Source of the DNA: Haliscomenobacter sp.
GTDB taxonomy: Bacteria; Bacteroidota; Bacteroidia; Chitinophagales; Saprospiraceae
DNA length: 64,000 bases
Assembly: GCF_016718685.1 (NCBI RefSeq)
Contig: NZ_JADKCX010000013.1
Coordinates: forward strand, 39,870-103,869
Reading direction: 5' to 3'
The position numbers and the translations under genes are program-made. Below the pieces are notes generated by a model, which saw only the letters and a list, made by a program, of their open reading frames with translations, did no database searches and was not told the DNA's origin. Positions 9,580 through 18,795 of the stretch are shown piece by piece. The first letter of the stretch is position 1; every line of letters begins with the position of its first letter.

Positions 9580-9789
9580 TTTTTCGTTTTTCAATTCAGT
9601 GAAAAGATAAGCAAGCCGCTGATGAAATGTAAGGAACGCTTCAAAAATTATTGATTTTTTGTTAAATCTACACACTTCGTCGCAACTTGGCTTTATCCAA
9701 TAAAAAATTGCCCAATCCAGCTGAAATGCTTATTTTGCATGCGGTCATTTCAGTTTAAGGGTACAAAACCTTGAACCAAAACTGGTGTT

Positions 9790-10609
9790 ATGAAAAAAAT
9801 TATACTTTCTGCCCTGACGGTATTGTGCTTGGGGTGTTCTGGTTGCTCAACAAACGGTAACGTGCAAACCGGATTCAACGATCCCTGACACTTCTTATGG
9901 GGTATTCCCACTCCCCTACTCCAAAACCAATCTTAAAGGTGGCATCTCCGATACCGCCTGTTTGAATACCTACTTCGATTTTGTCTTTACGCTGTCGGTT
10001 CCCAAAAGTTTCAATGCCGGACTTTTTGGAGAACTTCCAGTCAACAGCATCCAACTCAGCACTACCAAGGCCGTTGAAAACATGCCAGCGGGATTGAGCT
10101 ATACCTGCAATCCACCCAACTGTGTTTTTCCAGCTGAATCCAGGGGGTGTATCATCATCTCCGGTACACCTACCGACGCCGCCAATATCGGCCAGACAGA
10201 CTTAAAAATCAAAGGCCAGGTCAACAGTGTGCTGCCCATCGATATTACCTTCCCCAATGCTCAGCTTTTCACTGAGGGGAATTACTATTTGTACATTCGC
10301 CCACAAGGTTCAGCGGCTTGTCGCACGTCTTCTACGCGTGAATTAGCGGCCACCAAACTGCGCATGGGCAATGTACCCAATCCATTCAGCGGTTACACCC
10401 AAATCGAAGTAGATGCTGACATCCGTGGGCAATTTGACTTCCGAGTGTATGACCTCATGGGCCGATTGATCCAACGTCGTCCGGTGCAAATTTCGCAAGG
10501 CATCAATCGAATTTCTTTTGAGGCAAATGATTTGGCTCCAGGTCTGTACGTTTTTACGCTGACGGACGGGCTCAATACAGTGTCACGGAAGATGGTGATT
10601 GGGCGGTAA
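9790..10609 (+). CDS. Small secreted protein with T9SS sorting domain, one frameshift near the start
   Basis: Translation from ATG at 9790 gives a signal peptide (MKKIILSALTVLCLG) and then breaks. Removing one G from the GGGG run at about 9830-9833 restores continuity into VLVAQQTVTCKP and on to the stop at 10609, about 272 residues. The middle part has paired cysteines and a segment with FTLSVPKSFNAG and a YTCNPPNCVFPAES loop that I do not recognise as a named domain. The last 80 residues (MGNVPNPFSGYTQIEV through APGLYVFTLTDG) are a T9SS type A sorting domain. It is a surface or secreted protein of unknown function. Confidence 0.7.
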
Positions 10610-10705
10610 TCAACACGACAAATAATTTTATTTCAAGGCTGTAACTTTCCGGGTAAACCTGGTTATTAAGGTGATATTGATTACATCACCATTAATGCTC
10701 CAGTC

Positions 10706-11659
10706 ATGCCCCGTGCCTTAACCCTGACTCTCTTTTGTTGCTTCCCGCTGCTGCTCTTTGCCCAAAATGCAGAAGATTTGGGCCGCACCGAGCCCTTCTT
10801 GATTGGGTTTAAAGGAACCATTTACAATTTCGTGATCCCACGAGATGGCATTGACCCTAAAAAAGGCTACGATCCTGAAATTGAAAAAACCACTCCAATT
10901 GGTTATGTATATGCCCAAAAACTGTTCATCACCGAACGACTTTTGAATGCTACTTTTCCAGGGGTACCCAAGGGAAAAGAAGTTTTTGCCATCATCTACA
11001 CTGGACGATTTGAAGTCAAGACGCCCAATGTTTACGAATTTTTGCTGCAATCTGATGATGGTTCCCGTTTGTGGATTGATTCTGTTGAAGTCATTAATCG
11101 TGATGGCTCTCGTCAATTCAGAGAAATGAAACAAGGTAAAATTAAACTCGATGCTGGTTTTCACGACATCAAAGTATGGTATTTTCAAGGTTTGCCCAAT
11201 CGAATGGGACTTGTATTGATGTTCAAAACCCCAGAGGACAAAGGCTTCAAACCTTTTGATTTTAAACCTATGGAAGACGAAGCCAAACGCTATATTCAGC
11301 AGGATGGTGAGGGCATCAAAATTCGTTTTTCCGAAAAAGTCTCTTTTGAAACAGGCAAATCTGAACTGATGCCAGCTGCAGATTCTATCCTGGCCATAAC
11401 GGTGCGTATGCTCAATTACAACCCTGAAGCCAAATGTCGCATCGAAGGCCATACCGATGATGTGGGCAATGCCAAAGACAATTTGCTCTTGTCGCAAAAC
11501 CGCGCCAAAGCGGTCGCAACGGCTTTGAAAAACCGGGGAATTCCCGCTTCGGTTCAATTGGAAGTGAAAGGATATGGATCGACCAAGCCTATAGCCAGCA
11601 ATTCCAGTGCCGAAGGAAAGGCAATGAACCGGCGCGTAGATATTATAATAGAAAAATGA
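10706..11659 (+). CDS. PA14 domain - OmpA C-terminal domain protein
   Basis: A signal peptide (TLFCCFPLLLFAQ) is followed by a PA14-like beta-barrel (about residues 35-170: TGRFEVKTPNVYEFLLQSDD, RLWIDSVEV, LDAGFHDIKVWYFQG), a fold that usually binds carbohydrate. Residues 205-317 form an OmpA peptidoglycan-binding domain (EGHTDDVGNAKDNLLLSQNR, MNRRVDIII). The protein is probably an envelope anchor that faces the periplasm and holds a sugar-binding module. Codon and base composition are like those of its neighbours, and the gene appears intact. Confidence 0.85.
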   Translation: MPRALTLTLFCCFPLLLFAQNAEDLGRTEPFLIGFKGTIYNFVIPRDGIDPKKGYDPEIEKTTPIGYVYAQKLFITERLLNATFPGVPKGKEVFAIIYTGRFEVKTPNVYEFLLQSDDGSRLWIDSVEVINRDGSRQFREMKQGKIKLDAGFHDIKVWYFQGLPNRMGLVLMFKTPEDKGFKPFDFKPMEDEAKRYIQQDGEGIKIRFSEKVSFETGKSELMPAADSILAITVRMLNYNPEAKCRIEGHTDDVGNAKDNLLLSQNRAKAVATALKNRGIPASVQLEVKGYGSTKPIASNSSAEGKAMNRRVDIIIEK

Positions 11660-11722
11660 ACAAATTCGCTGACACGATTGCAAATCCAAAATCTGGAACT
11701 GTGTGCACTGCTTTTCTAAGTG

Positions 11723-13015
11723 TTATGCCTGTTTGCTCAACTGCTGAATCGCTGTCACCAAGGTGTCCAACTCCCGCGTGGTCGTGTACACATTCGGGGT
11801 CAAACGCACCCCTTTGATGTTTTCCCATTCAATGGCTACCGAGTGAATTTTGAAATTTCGGTAAAAGAAATCCGCTACTTCTCCCGGTTTTTTGCCATCG
11901 ATGGCCACCATGCCAATCGCGCAGCCAAACTCGGGTTTCAGTGAAGTTTTTACCTGCACTTTGGGCAATTTATTGACCTTTTCGGCCCAGTAGTTTTTGA
12001 GGTAATGCAGGCGTTTTTCCTTGCGCTCGCCACCGATCATTTCGTGGAAATCGATGGCTTGGTTGATGCCCTGTTCGATGGCAAAAGAACGCGTACCCAG
12101 ATTTTCAAACTTGCGGATGTCCTCACTTTCTGCATCCGGTGCAGCCAGTAACGGATACAAATTTTTGATTTTATCCTTACGCACGTACAACATACCGCTG
12201 CCAAAAGGAGCACACAGCCACTTGTGCAAGCTGGTGCCGTAATAATCACAACCCAAATCGGGAATGCTGTATTGGAAATGGGCAAAAGTATGAGCACCAT
12301 CCACCAACACCTCAATGCCCCGTTTGTGGGCTTCTTGTGCGATCTCTTTCACTGGCAGGATTTGGCCAATCCAGTTGATCAGGTGGGTGACGTGTACGAC
12401 CTTGGTTTTGGCCGTAAAAGCTTCGGCAAAAGTCTTGACGATGTAGTTTTTGTCTTCGGAAGGAAATTCCAGATTGATCCATTTCAATACGATCCCATCG
12501 CGTTTTTCGCGTTGTTTCCAGGCATTGATCATATTGGGATAGTCCTGTTTGGTCAGTACCACTTCGTCGCCAGCCTGGAGCCGCAAACCAAAAATGACTG
12601 TTTCCAAGGCTTCAGAGGAATTTCGATTGATGGCAACTTCTTCGGCAGAACAACCCGCCAGATCTGCCAAGCGCCTACGCAGGGGCTCACGGCCTTCGTC
12701 CAGCACCCGCCACATGTAGTAAGAAGGCGTTTCGTTGCTCAAGCGATTGTACCGCTCTACAGCTTCTTGTACGACCTTGGGTTGTGGACAAACTCCACCG
12801 TTGTTGAGGTTAATCAGGGATGAGGAAACGGTGTAGGCCTGGCGCACCTGGTACCAAAACGTTTCATCCTGGATGCTTTCTTCGAGGCTCAGTCCGCCAA
12901 CGCGGTCAATGCTGCGCAAAAAGGTCTTGCCTTGGGCACTGTCTAAAAATGGAGGTGTAGCGCTCAAAGCCGCTAGAGCACTGAATTTTTGCAGGAAATT
13001 TCGACGCGTGGACAT
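11723..13015 (-). CDS. Class V aminotransferase-fold PLP enzyme with Tat-type leader
   Basis: This 430-residue fold-type I PLP protein resembles isopenicillin N epimerase and cysteine desulfurase relatives. The Schiff-base lysine is in YGTSLHKWLCAPFGSG, and VLVDGAHTFAHF carries the conserved Asp that contacts the PLP pyridine nitrogen. The N-terminus STRRNFLQKFSALAALS looks like a twin-arginine signal, so the folded, cofactor-loaded enzyme is probably exported. Such periplasmic class V aminotransferases are common in Bacteroidota but their reaction is unknown. It converges with the PA14-OmpA gene. Confidence 0.85.
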   Translation of the reverse strand: MSTRRNFLQKFSALAALSATPPFLDSAQGKTFLRSIDRVGGLSLEESIQDETFWYQVRQAYTVSSSLINLNNGGVCPQPKVVQEAVERYNRLSNETPSYYMWRVLDEGREPLRRRLADLAGCSAEEVAINRNSSEALETVIFGLRLQAGDEVVLTKQDYPNMINAWKQREKRDGIVLKWINLEFPSEDKNYIVKTFAEAFTAKTKVVHVTHLINWIGQILPVKEIAQEAHKRGIEVLVDGAHTFAHFQYSIPDLGCDYYGTSLHKWLCAPFGSGMLYVRKDKIKNLYPLLAAPDAESEDIRKFENLGTRSFAIEQGINQAIDFHEMIGGERKEKRLHYLKNYWAEKVNKLPKVQVKTSLKPEFGCAIGMVAIDGKKPGEVADFFYRNFKIHSVAIEWENIKGVRLTPNVYTTTRELDTLVTAIQQLSKQA

Positions 13016-13196
13016 GGCGAATTTGGTTTTTCGTTTGGTGTTTATTTAATTTCCGTTCCTAAGATAAAAATTTTTCAATGACCCACCTTTAAATTTATTC
13101 AAGACGGGTTATTTTTATCTCCCTATCACTTTTTTGGATTATTATGCCTTTCCGCGTATTTTGCAGTACTGTTTCACCGCTCATCTTTTAATAGTT

Positions 13197-14117
13197 ATGT
13201 TAGATCTCGGTTTCGTCAGCGCCATTCTCGCTGAGCATTCTTTCGAAGAGGTTATGGCCTATGCCGCAGCCAATGGCTTTACATGTGTAGAAATCATGTG
13301 TTGGCCCCGCAACAACAGCGATGCACGCCGTTATGCAGGGGTAAGTCATATTGATGTGGAAGCGCTGGATGCCGTTTCCATCAGCCACATCCAGGCCGTA
13401 CAACAACAAACGGGCGTGTATATTTCAGGGTTGGGTTATTACCCCAACCCGCTGGACGCCGACGAAAACCAGGGGGCATTTTTTCGGGCGCACATCCAGC
13501 AAGTGATCAAGGCGGCTTCTGCATTGGGAGTCCCCGTGGTGAATACCTTCATTGGCCGGGATCAATTCAAAAACATCCCCGACAACTTGAAAAAATTTGC
13601 CCAGGTTTGGCCAGAAATCATCAAAACGGCGGAAGAGCACAATGTCAAAATCGGGATTGAAAACTGTCCGATGTTTTTCAGCAATGACGAGTGGCCAGGG
13701 GGAAAAAATCTCGCGATCAGTCCGGCTGTTTGGGACCAAATGTTCGAACTGATTCCCAGTCGGGTGTTTGGGCTCAATTATGACCCTTCTCACCTGGTGT
13801 GGCAAATGATGGATCCGATCCGTCCGATTTACGATTACAAGGATCGCCTGCACCACATTCACCTCAAAGACGCCAAGGTTTATCCGGATAAACTCAATCG
13901 GGTGGGGATTATGGCCAATCCGCTGGAATACCACTCCCCCAAATTGCCTGGGTTGGGTGATGTCAACTGGCGACAGTTTTTTGCCGCGCTCACCGATGTG
14001 CGCTACCGTGGGCCGGTTTGTATCGAAGTGGAAGACAAAGCCTACGAAGGTTCAGCCGCCGATGTCAACAGCGCTATTCTGACAGCGCGCAACTACCTGC
14101 GGCAGTTTTTGGGCTAG
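13197..14117 (+). CDS. Sugar phosphate isomerase/epimerase (AP endonuclease family 2 fold)
   Basis: This TIM-barrel protein of 306 residues shows metal-ligand positions typical of the xylose isomerase-like superfamily: IGIENCPM, NYDPSHLVWQ, HHIHLKDAK and VCIEVEDK. These enzymes isomerise or epimerise sugars or inositols in the cytosol with a divalent metal. The start at MLDLGFVSAIL (13197) is chosen because the 21 codons upstream do not resemble the family, and the first barrel strand begins here. The substrate cannot be told from sequence. Confidence 0.85.
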   Translation: MLDLGFVSAILAEHSFEEVMAYAAANGFTCVEIMCWPRNNSDARRYAGVSHIDVEALDAVSISHIQAVQQQTGVYISGLGYYPNPLDADENQGAFFRAHIQQVIKAASALGVPVVNTFIGRDQFKNIPDNLKKFAQVWPEIIKTAEEHNVKIGIENCPMFFSNDEWPGGKNLAISPAVWDQMFELIPSRVFGLNYDPSHLVWQMMDPIRPIYDYKDRLHHIHLKDAKVYPDKLNRVGIMANPLEYHSPKLPGLGDVNWRQFFAALTDVRYRGPVCIEVEDKAYEGSAADVNSAILTARNYLRQFLG

Positions 14118-14183
14118 GCCGTGACACTTGCAAGTTTGTGCTATTTTGGATAACTTGCAATCAATCAATCTCTAATCCCATTT

Positions 14184-15115
14184 ATGTCAGAAATCAATCC
14201 CACCTTTTACCTATCAAGGGTAGCACTGGTGGTGCAACCCGGTCAAAACCAGCTTCGTGCATTCAGTGCTGAAAAAGGAGCCTGGGTAAGCCAGGAAGTG
14301 ATCATCAACACTGACGAAGACGATCGCTACATGATAGACACCAACGTGGCCCTGGTGGTACAGCCCGGTCAGAACGCGCTGCGCGCATTCAGCGGCATCA
14401 ATGGCAATTGGGCCAATCTGGAAGTTCCGGTCAACAACCGCGAAGGTGACCACTACGCGACGCGGGGCAACGTCGCCTTGGCAGTACAACCCAGTCGCAA
14501 CCGCATTCACGGGTTCAGTGCCTTTTCAGGCGTATGGTCTACCATCAACATTGAAGTGAACAACAACGAAGGTGATGTAGAATTGATTGAACAAAACCTC
14601 GCCCTGATCGTCCAGCCGATGCGCGATCGGATGTGTGCCTACAGCGCTTTTACCGGAACCTGGGAGGTCATCAATGTACCCGTAGATGCCAATCGGGGCG
14701 AGACCTATCTCATCGACACCAATATGGCCCTGGTGGTGCAACCTGGCCAGAACCACATCCGCGCCTACAGCGCCGCTACGGGCAGTTGGGCCCATCTCAA
14801 TGTTACCGTAGATCCACGGCACGGGATGCTTACCGCATTGGTGCCAATGTGGCACTCATCATGCAGCCATTTCAGAACAAAATTCGCGCGTTCAGTGCGA
14901 TTACGGGAAGTTGGAGTACCCTTGATGTTGCGGTAAACCCCAGTGAAGGTGATCAGTTTTTTGTTTCCGGCAATGTGGCCATGGTGATTCAGCCCGGTCA
15001 GGATAAAATCCATGCGTTCAGCGCCATGAATGGGCAATGGGCAAGTTTGGAAGCATCGGTTGATGCGAGGGATAAGGATGTGTATCTGATAGGGAAGGAT
15101 GCGGTGCTGGGCTGA
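14184..15115 (+). CDS. Seven-fold 42-residue repeat protein, one frameshift; putative beta-propeller
   Basis: After a 12-residue lead (MSEINPTFYLSR) the protein consists of exactly seven repeats of 42 residues and ends four residues into an eighth (AVLG). Each unit follows the pattern VALVVQPGQNxIRAFSA, then TGxW, a beta strand, an acidic turn and a short strand ending in N. The frame breaks in unit five at about 14819, where adding one G restores unit length and pattern, giving 310 residues in total. There is no signal peptide, so it may be cytosolic. I know no named family; seven equal beta-rich units with a spill-over strand suggest a closed seven-bladed propeller. Confidence 0.75.
14220..15100 (+). 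repeat. Seven tandem 126-bp units encoding 42-residue repeats
   Basis: Units begin with VAL-x-VQP or a variant and are 126 bp long; the fifth is 125 bp because of the frameshift. DNA identity between units is moderate, so the duplication is old and kept at protein level by selection. Confidence 0.8.
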
Positions 15116-15125
15116 GCAAAAAAAA

Positions 15126-15156
15126 AGCAAGCACCTGGTAATCAGATACTTGCTTT
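15126..15156. terminator. Intrinsic terminator between the repeat protein gene and tRNA-Ser
   Basis: AGCAAG at 15126-15131 pairs with CTTGCT at 15149-15154. On the minus strand the stem is followed by eight T residues (complement of the A run before 15127), as expected behind a tRNA. On the plus strand it is followed by TTATTT and may also end the repeat-protein transcript. Confidence 0.65.
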
Positions 15157-15162
15157 ATTTAG

Positions 15163-15247
15163 CGGAGGAAGAGGGATTCGAACCCCCGGTACCTCTCAGT
15201 ACGGCAGTTTTCAAGACTGCTGCAATCAACCGCTCTGCCATTCCTCC
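15163..15247 (-). tRNA. tRNA-Ser (UGA anticodon)
   Basis: The 85-nt minus-strand sequence folds as a class II tRNA. The acceptor stem pairs GGAGGAA with TTCCTCC and leaves G as discriminator, the serine identity base. The anticodon stem-loop is GCAGT-CTTGAAA-ACTGC with TGA in place. A GTAC/GTAC variable arm and the T arm GGGGGTTCGAATCCCTC follow. CCA is not encoded. Confidence 0.96.
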
Positions 15248-15366
15248 GTTAGGTTAAAGGTTTTAAGACCTTTGTTGCAAAGCGAGTGCAAATATAAAGG
15301 CCTTTATGAAAAAAGGAAACCCTTCGGGATATTTTATTTGTGTAAAATAAAATAAGTGTTCCCTTG

Positions 15367-16181
15367 CTAAGCATTTTGGTGTTCTTTCCAATCCAGTGGC
15401 CGGAGGGTCACCCCTGCTTTTTTCAACAAGCGCAAGATGCCATTTTGGCCACCGAGATGAGCTGCTCCTACTGCACAAAAAACGGTATCGGATTGTAAAA
15501 GTTCCAACAAGCTTGCGGTCATGGTGACGTTGCGGTCATAGAGCAGGATTTTTCGCGATCCCCCTACGTGTTTTTTGGCTGCTTTGAACAAAGTTTGATA
15601 ATCCCCACTTGCATAAATTTCCACCATTTTGAACAGTTCTCGTCTTTCCTTGCCGATGTGTTTTCCGAGGTACAACAAATCTTTAATTTGGTCTTCAATC
15701 GGAATTTTGTGCAACACCATGGCTTGTTGTGCCACAGTTTCTAGGCCAGTGGCCGGTTTGTTGATCCGAATGGCGTAATCCCAGAGGTACCGATCGAGTG
15801 AATAAGGCTGGTCGGCTGGAAGCAAGTTTTCGTGGACCAGGTTGACCAAAAGAATTGGCAAAAAGCGATCGTACAAGGCAATATCCTGACCACAGGTTTT
15901 GTGGATGATGTGCCGAAGCTTGGCGTATTTTTAGGGGGAAGAATACCAGAAAGTGTTTGATAGTCAGGCAACAGTGCATGTTGGATAAAATCCTGATTGC
16001 CCATTTCTTCCAGGTCAATTTCAGCTGCAAATACGTTGGCTTTTTCAATCAGGGCACAATATTCATTGATTTGAAAAAAAGCCTCATCACATTTGGCATG
16101 GATGGTACCCAAAAGGTACGATGGGGTTGCTCCTTCTTCCGGTTCCAATTGCCACAGTAAAGTCCGCTTCTTTTTTTTCAT
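15367..16181 (-). CDS. TraB/GumN family protein, one frameshift
   Basis: The N-terminal part (from MKKKKRTLLWQLEP, 16181) has the GumN-like start SYLLGTIHA, in which the GTIH histidine is conserved. The C-terminal part has FCAVGAAHLGGQNGILRLL, matching the family end motif with its second conserved histidine. The two parts are in different frames; one more A in the A run near 15930 joins LPPK to KYAKLRHIIHKTCGQDIALYD. The corrected length is about 271 residues. TraB/GumN (ChaN-like/TIKI fold) proteins are putative metallopeptidases. No signal peptide is obvious at the chosen start. Confidence 0.8.
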
Positions 16182-16257
16182 AATGCTAAATGAGCCTTTG
16201 CCAGATTGATTCACCCAGACAGGGGAAGGCGTAAGGTAATTTTCTCCAAAGATGTAA

Positions 16258-16289
16258 AGCCGCTGAGCATTGTACAACGCTCAGCGGCT
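16258..16289. terminator. Long palindrome between Lrp and TraB genes
   Basis: The 32-base stretch is a near-perfect palindrome with 11-bp arms (16258-16268 with 16279-16289) around TTGTACAA. It lies about 57 bases past the Lrp stop and could end that transcript, though the following T tract is weak (CTTTACATC). An operator role cannot be excluded. Confidence 0.4.
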
Positions 16290-16345
16290 AAGATACAAAA
16301 AGATAAATCAGGTGGTTTGTACAATCCGCTTACAAAAATCCTGGA

Positions 16346-16819
16346 TCAATCATATTTGTAAGGCAAAACCTTAGAATCTTTTACCGTTGATAAAGTCATG
16401 AGGGTTTTAAGCCGCTCAATTTCTTCGATTTGGGAAAGGGTTTTGAACAAAAGTTGTTCATAGGTAGGAATATCCCGACAAACAATTTTGATGAGGAAAT
16501 CCGCCTCACCCGTGATGATATAACATTCAACAATTTCCTCAATCTGTTTGATTTTATCCAGGAAGTTGTTGAGCGCATTTTCTTTCTGCCAAGCCAAAGA
16601 AACCAGTACGAAAGTTTTCACATTCAGGCCAATCGTTTGTGGATTCACTTTGGCATGATAGCTTTCAATGATTTCACTAGATTCTAGTTTCTTAACTCGT
16701 TCGAGTGTAGGAGCGGGTGAAAGACCAATTTTTTTGGAAAGATCAAGGTTGGTGATCTTAGAATTATCCTGAAGTATTCTGAGAATTTTCAGGTCAATTT
16801 TATCCAATTTTTCCGACAT
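16346..16819 (-). CDS. Lrp/AsnC family transcriptional regulator
   Basis: The 157-residue protein has the N-terminal helix-turn-helix (KIDLKILRILQDNSKITNLDLSKKIGLSPAPTLERVK, residues 6-42) and a C-terminal RAM/AsnC ligand domain (VLVSLAWQKENALNNFLDKI, YIITGEADFLIKIVCRD). Lrp regulators sense amino acids and form octamers on DNA. It lies directly downstream of the glutamate dehydrogenase gene in the same direction, so nitrogen control is plausible but inferred. MSEKLDKID (16819) is preferred to the ATG three codons earlier. Confidence 0.93.
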   Translation of the reverse strand: MSEKLDKIDLKILRILQDNSKITNLDLSKKIGLSPAPTLERVKKLESSEIIESYHAKVNPQTIGLNVKTFVLVSLAWQKENALNNFLDKIKQIEEIVECYIITGEADFLIKIVCRDIPTYEQLLFKTLSQIEEIERLKTLMTLSTVKDSKVLPYKYD

Positions 16820-16884
16820 GGGTTCCATAAATTAACTGAACGATATAAATTAAGTGCCAAGATAGGGACATAAACATAATTTTA

Positions 16885-16892
16885 CAAACGTA
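16885..16892 (-). promoter_or_regulatory. Candidate -7 box of the Lrp gene
   Basis: Minus-strand TACGTTTG matches TAnnTTTG. A start near 16878 gives a leader of about 60 bases. This would let the regulator be expressed separately from gdh. Confidence 0.35.
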
Positions 16893-17034
16893 CAATCAAA
16901 TAATGCCTAATTTTATTTTAAATAATTTCGTTTTTCAGCAAAATGAACCAGCAATATTTCACAAATTAAGTTAAAACAGCCAGAAAAGCCTCAAAGTCCA
17001 AAAAGTGCCCTAATTTGAAAAAATTTATTTTGGT

Positions 17035-17081
17035 TTTGGTGCCCAAACCATACAAATTCCTTGTAGGGTCCAGGCACCAAA
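17035..17081 (-). terminator. Possible terminator behind glutamate dehydrogenase
   Basis: TTTGGTGCC (17035-17043) and GGCACCAAA (17073-17081) form a 9-bp stem with a 29-base loop, 20 bases past the gdh stop. An AT-rich stretch with six T residues follows some 10 bases later on the minus strand. Confidence 0.35.
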
Positions 17082-17102
17082 CTAAACCTCAACTATATAT
17101 GG

Positions 17103-18524
17103 TTATGGCCAAATGCCTAAAGACATGTAATCGTTGCTGATCTTGTTGATGGCATTCACCATGGCGGCGGTCCGCAAATCATTGATTTTTGGATTCACCA
17201 CCATTACTTCGCGAATCTGGTGATAGGCGGTAATCATGGTTTCTTCCAGGCCTGAGCGCACCAAATCAATTTCATCCGCTCCACGTGCAATGATTTTCAT
17301 TTCCTCATTGGTGACATCGCGATTGGTCATGCGTTCAATCAGGTTGACCATGTCCATCATCCGTCCCTGATTGAAGCGTTTGTCCATCCGCCCAAAACGC
17401 ATGTGCGACAAGTTTTTCAACCATTCGAAGTAGGAAACGGTTACCCCACCAGCGTTGAGGTAAAAATCGGGGATGATCAATTTTCCAGCTGCGAGCAATA
17501 CCTCTTCAGCATCCGCAGCAACCGGGCCATTGGCCGCTTCAGCAATGATTTTTGCTTTAATTCGACTAGCGTTGTTGATCGTAATTACACTTTCCAGCGC
17601 TGCGGGTACAAGCACGTCGCATTCGAATTCCAGGGCGATTTCTCGCTGGGCCTTATCATAACTTTGTACACCAGGGTAATTGAGCATTGAGCCGTTGGCC
17701 TTGCGGTATTGGAGCAGATCATTGATGTCGATGCCATCTGGATTGTAAATGGCACCTTCTACCTCTCCTACCCCAACCAGGATCATGCCCCCTTCTTCCT
17801 GGCAAATTTTGCCCGTAAAAGTGCCGACATTCCCCAGACCTTGCAACACAAAGGTTTTGCCTTTGGTACCTGCACTCAAGCCAATCTTTTTCATGTCTTC
17901 AGGTACGTTGCAAGCTTCGCGGATTCCGTAGAAAACCCCACGTCCGGTTGCTTCTTCCCGGCCACGCACCCCGTTTTGGGTTACCGGTTTTCCGGTTACA
18001 CATCCGGCTGCATCGATTTCATCACCTTTAAACGCACGGTAAGTGTCGTAAATCCAGGCCATTTCGCGAGAGCCAGTTCCGTAATCGGGAGCAGGTACGT
18101 CCACTGAAGGCCCAATCATGTTGCGCTTGATTAGTTCAGCGGTGTATCGGCGAGTAATTTTTTCCAACTCTTCCGGAGTATACTCCCAAGGGTTGATTTT
18201 TACGCCACCTTTCGCGCCACCAAAAGGCACATCAACAATGGCACATTTGTACGACATTAATGAAGCCAAAGCCATCACTTCCTCCTGATTCACATGGTTG
18301 CTGAAGCGGATACCACCTTTGGTCGGGGTACGGTGGTGGCTGTGCTGTACCCGATAGGCTTCGATGACCTTTACTTCATCACGCAGTTTTACCGGAAAAT
18401 TCATCCGATAAACTGAGTTGCAGACTTTGATTTGGTCCAACAGCCCTTGGGGCAGCCCAGTGTGTGGCGCTGCCCGGTCGAAGTAGTATTCTACACTTTC
18501 GTAGAATCCGCCTTTTTTACTCAT
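17103..18524 (-). CDS. gdhA: Glu/Leu/Phe/Val dehydrogenase (glutamate dehydrogenase)
   Basis: This cytosolic enzyme interconverts glutamate with 2-oxoglutarate and ammonia using NAD(P). Substrate-binding PTKGGIRFS and the catalytic-lysine motif VPFGGAKGGVKINP are intact, as is the Rossmann FVLQGLGNVG. The length of 473 residues is longer than the common 415-450 because of extra sequence after the Rossmann glycines. The start overlaps the end of ccmD by eight bases, so it is the last member of the ccmB-ccmC-ccmD-gdh transcript. An Lrp regulator follows downstream. Confidence 0.93.
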   Translation of the reverse strand: MSKKGGFYESVEYYFDRAAPHTGLPQGLLDQIKVCNSVYRMNFPVKLRDEVKVIEAYRVQHSHHRTPTKGGIRFSNHVNQEEVMALASLMSYKCAIVDVPFGGAKGGVKINPWEYTPEELEKITRRYTAELIKRNMIGPSVDVPAPDYGTGSREMAWIYDTYRAFKGDEIDAAGCVTGKPVTQNGVRGREEATGRGVFYGIREACNVPEDMKKIGLSAGTKGKTFVLQGLGNVGTFTGKICQEEGGMILVGVGEVEGAIYNPDGIDINDLLQYRKANGSMLNYPGVQSYDKAQREIALEFECDVLVPAALESVITINNASRIKAKIIAEAANGPVAADAEEVLLAAGKLIIPDFYLNAGGVTVSYFEWLKNLSHMRFGRMDKRFNQGRMMDMVNLIERMTNRDVTNEEMKIIARGADEIDLVRSGLEETMITAYHQIREVMVVNPKINDLRTAAMVNAINKISNDYMSLGIWP

Positions 18525-18735
18525 TTTCTTTAATTTGGTTTTCCAATTTGGTTAGCTTACGGTCCAAGTATATCAAAAAAAGGACGATGCCAAAAAAGAT
18601 GATCAGGATGACCGCTACTACCACATAAATGCGGCCAATGCTGCGCATAAAGTCTCCACTGGCTTGCTGGGCAAAGGCCATTTGTTGAACGAGTAGGGTC
18701 AGTACACAAACAAGTGAAATGCGATTCCGGATCAT
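18517..18735 (-). CDS. ccmD: CcmD-like small membrane protein of cytochrome c maturation
   Basis: This is a 72-residue protein with a leader-like first segment (ISLVCVLTLLVQQMAFAQ) and one transmembrane helix (IYVVVAVILIIFFGIVLFLIY), followed by a short charged tail LDRKLTKLENQIKENE. This size and topology, placed directly after ccmC, fit the Bacteroidota CcmD family, which helps the CcmABC complex release holo-CcmE. Sequence conservation in the family is low, so context carries the call. It overlaps gdhA by eight bases. Confidence 0.75.
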   Translation of the reverse strand: MIRNRISLVCVLTLLVQQMAFAQQASGDFMRSIGRIYVVVAVILIIFFGIVLFLIYLDRKLTKLENQIKENE

Positions 18736-18795
18736 GATATTTTCTGTTTTTTGAAAAAGAAGTTTAATGCTAAAGGCTTGTGTCGGGATGTCTTG

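Noticed and set aside
10718..11689. Open frame of about 320 codons on the minus strand
   Set aside because: It mirrors the PA14-OmpA gene, which has unmistakable domains on the plus strand.
14220..15100. CRISPR array suggested by regular 126-bp periodicity
   Set aside because: The period is far longer than CRISPR units, there are no identical direct repeats with unique spacers, and the sequence codes for a protein repeat.
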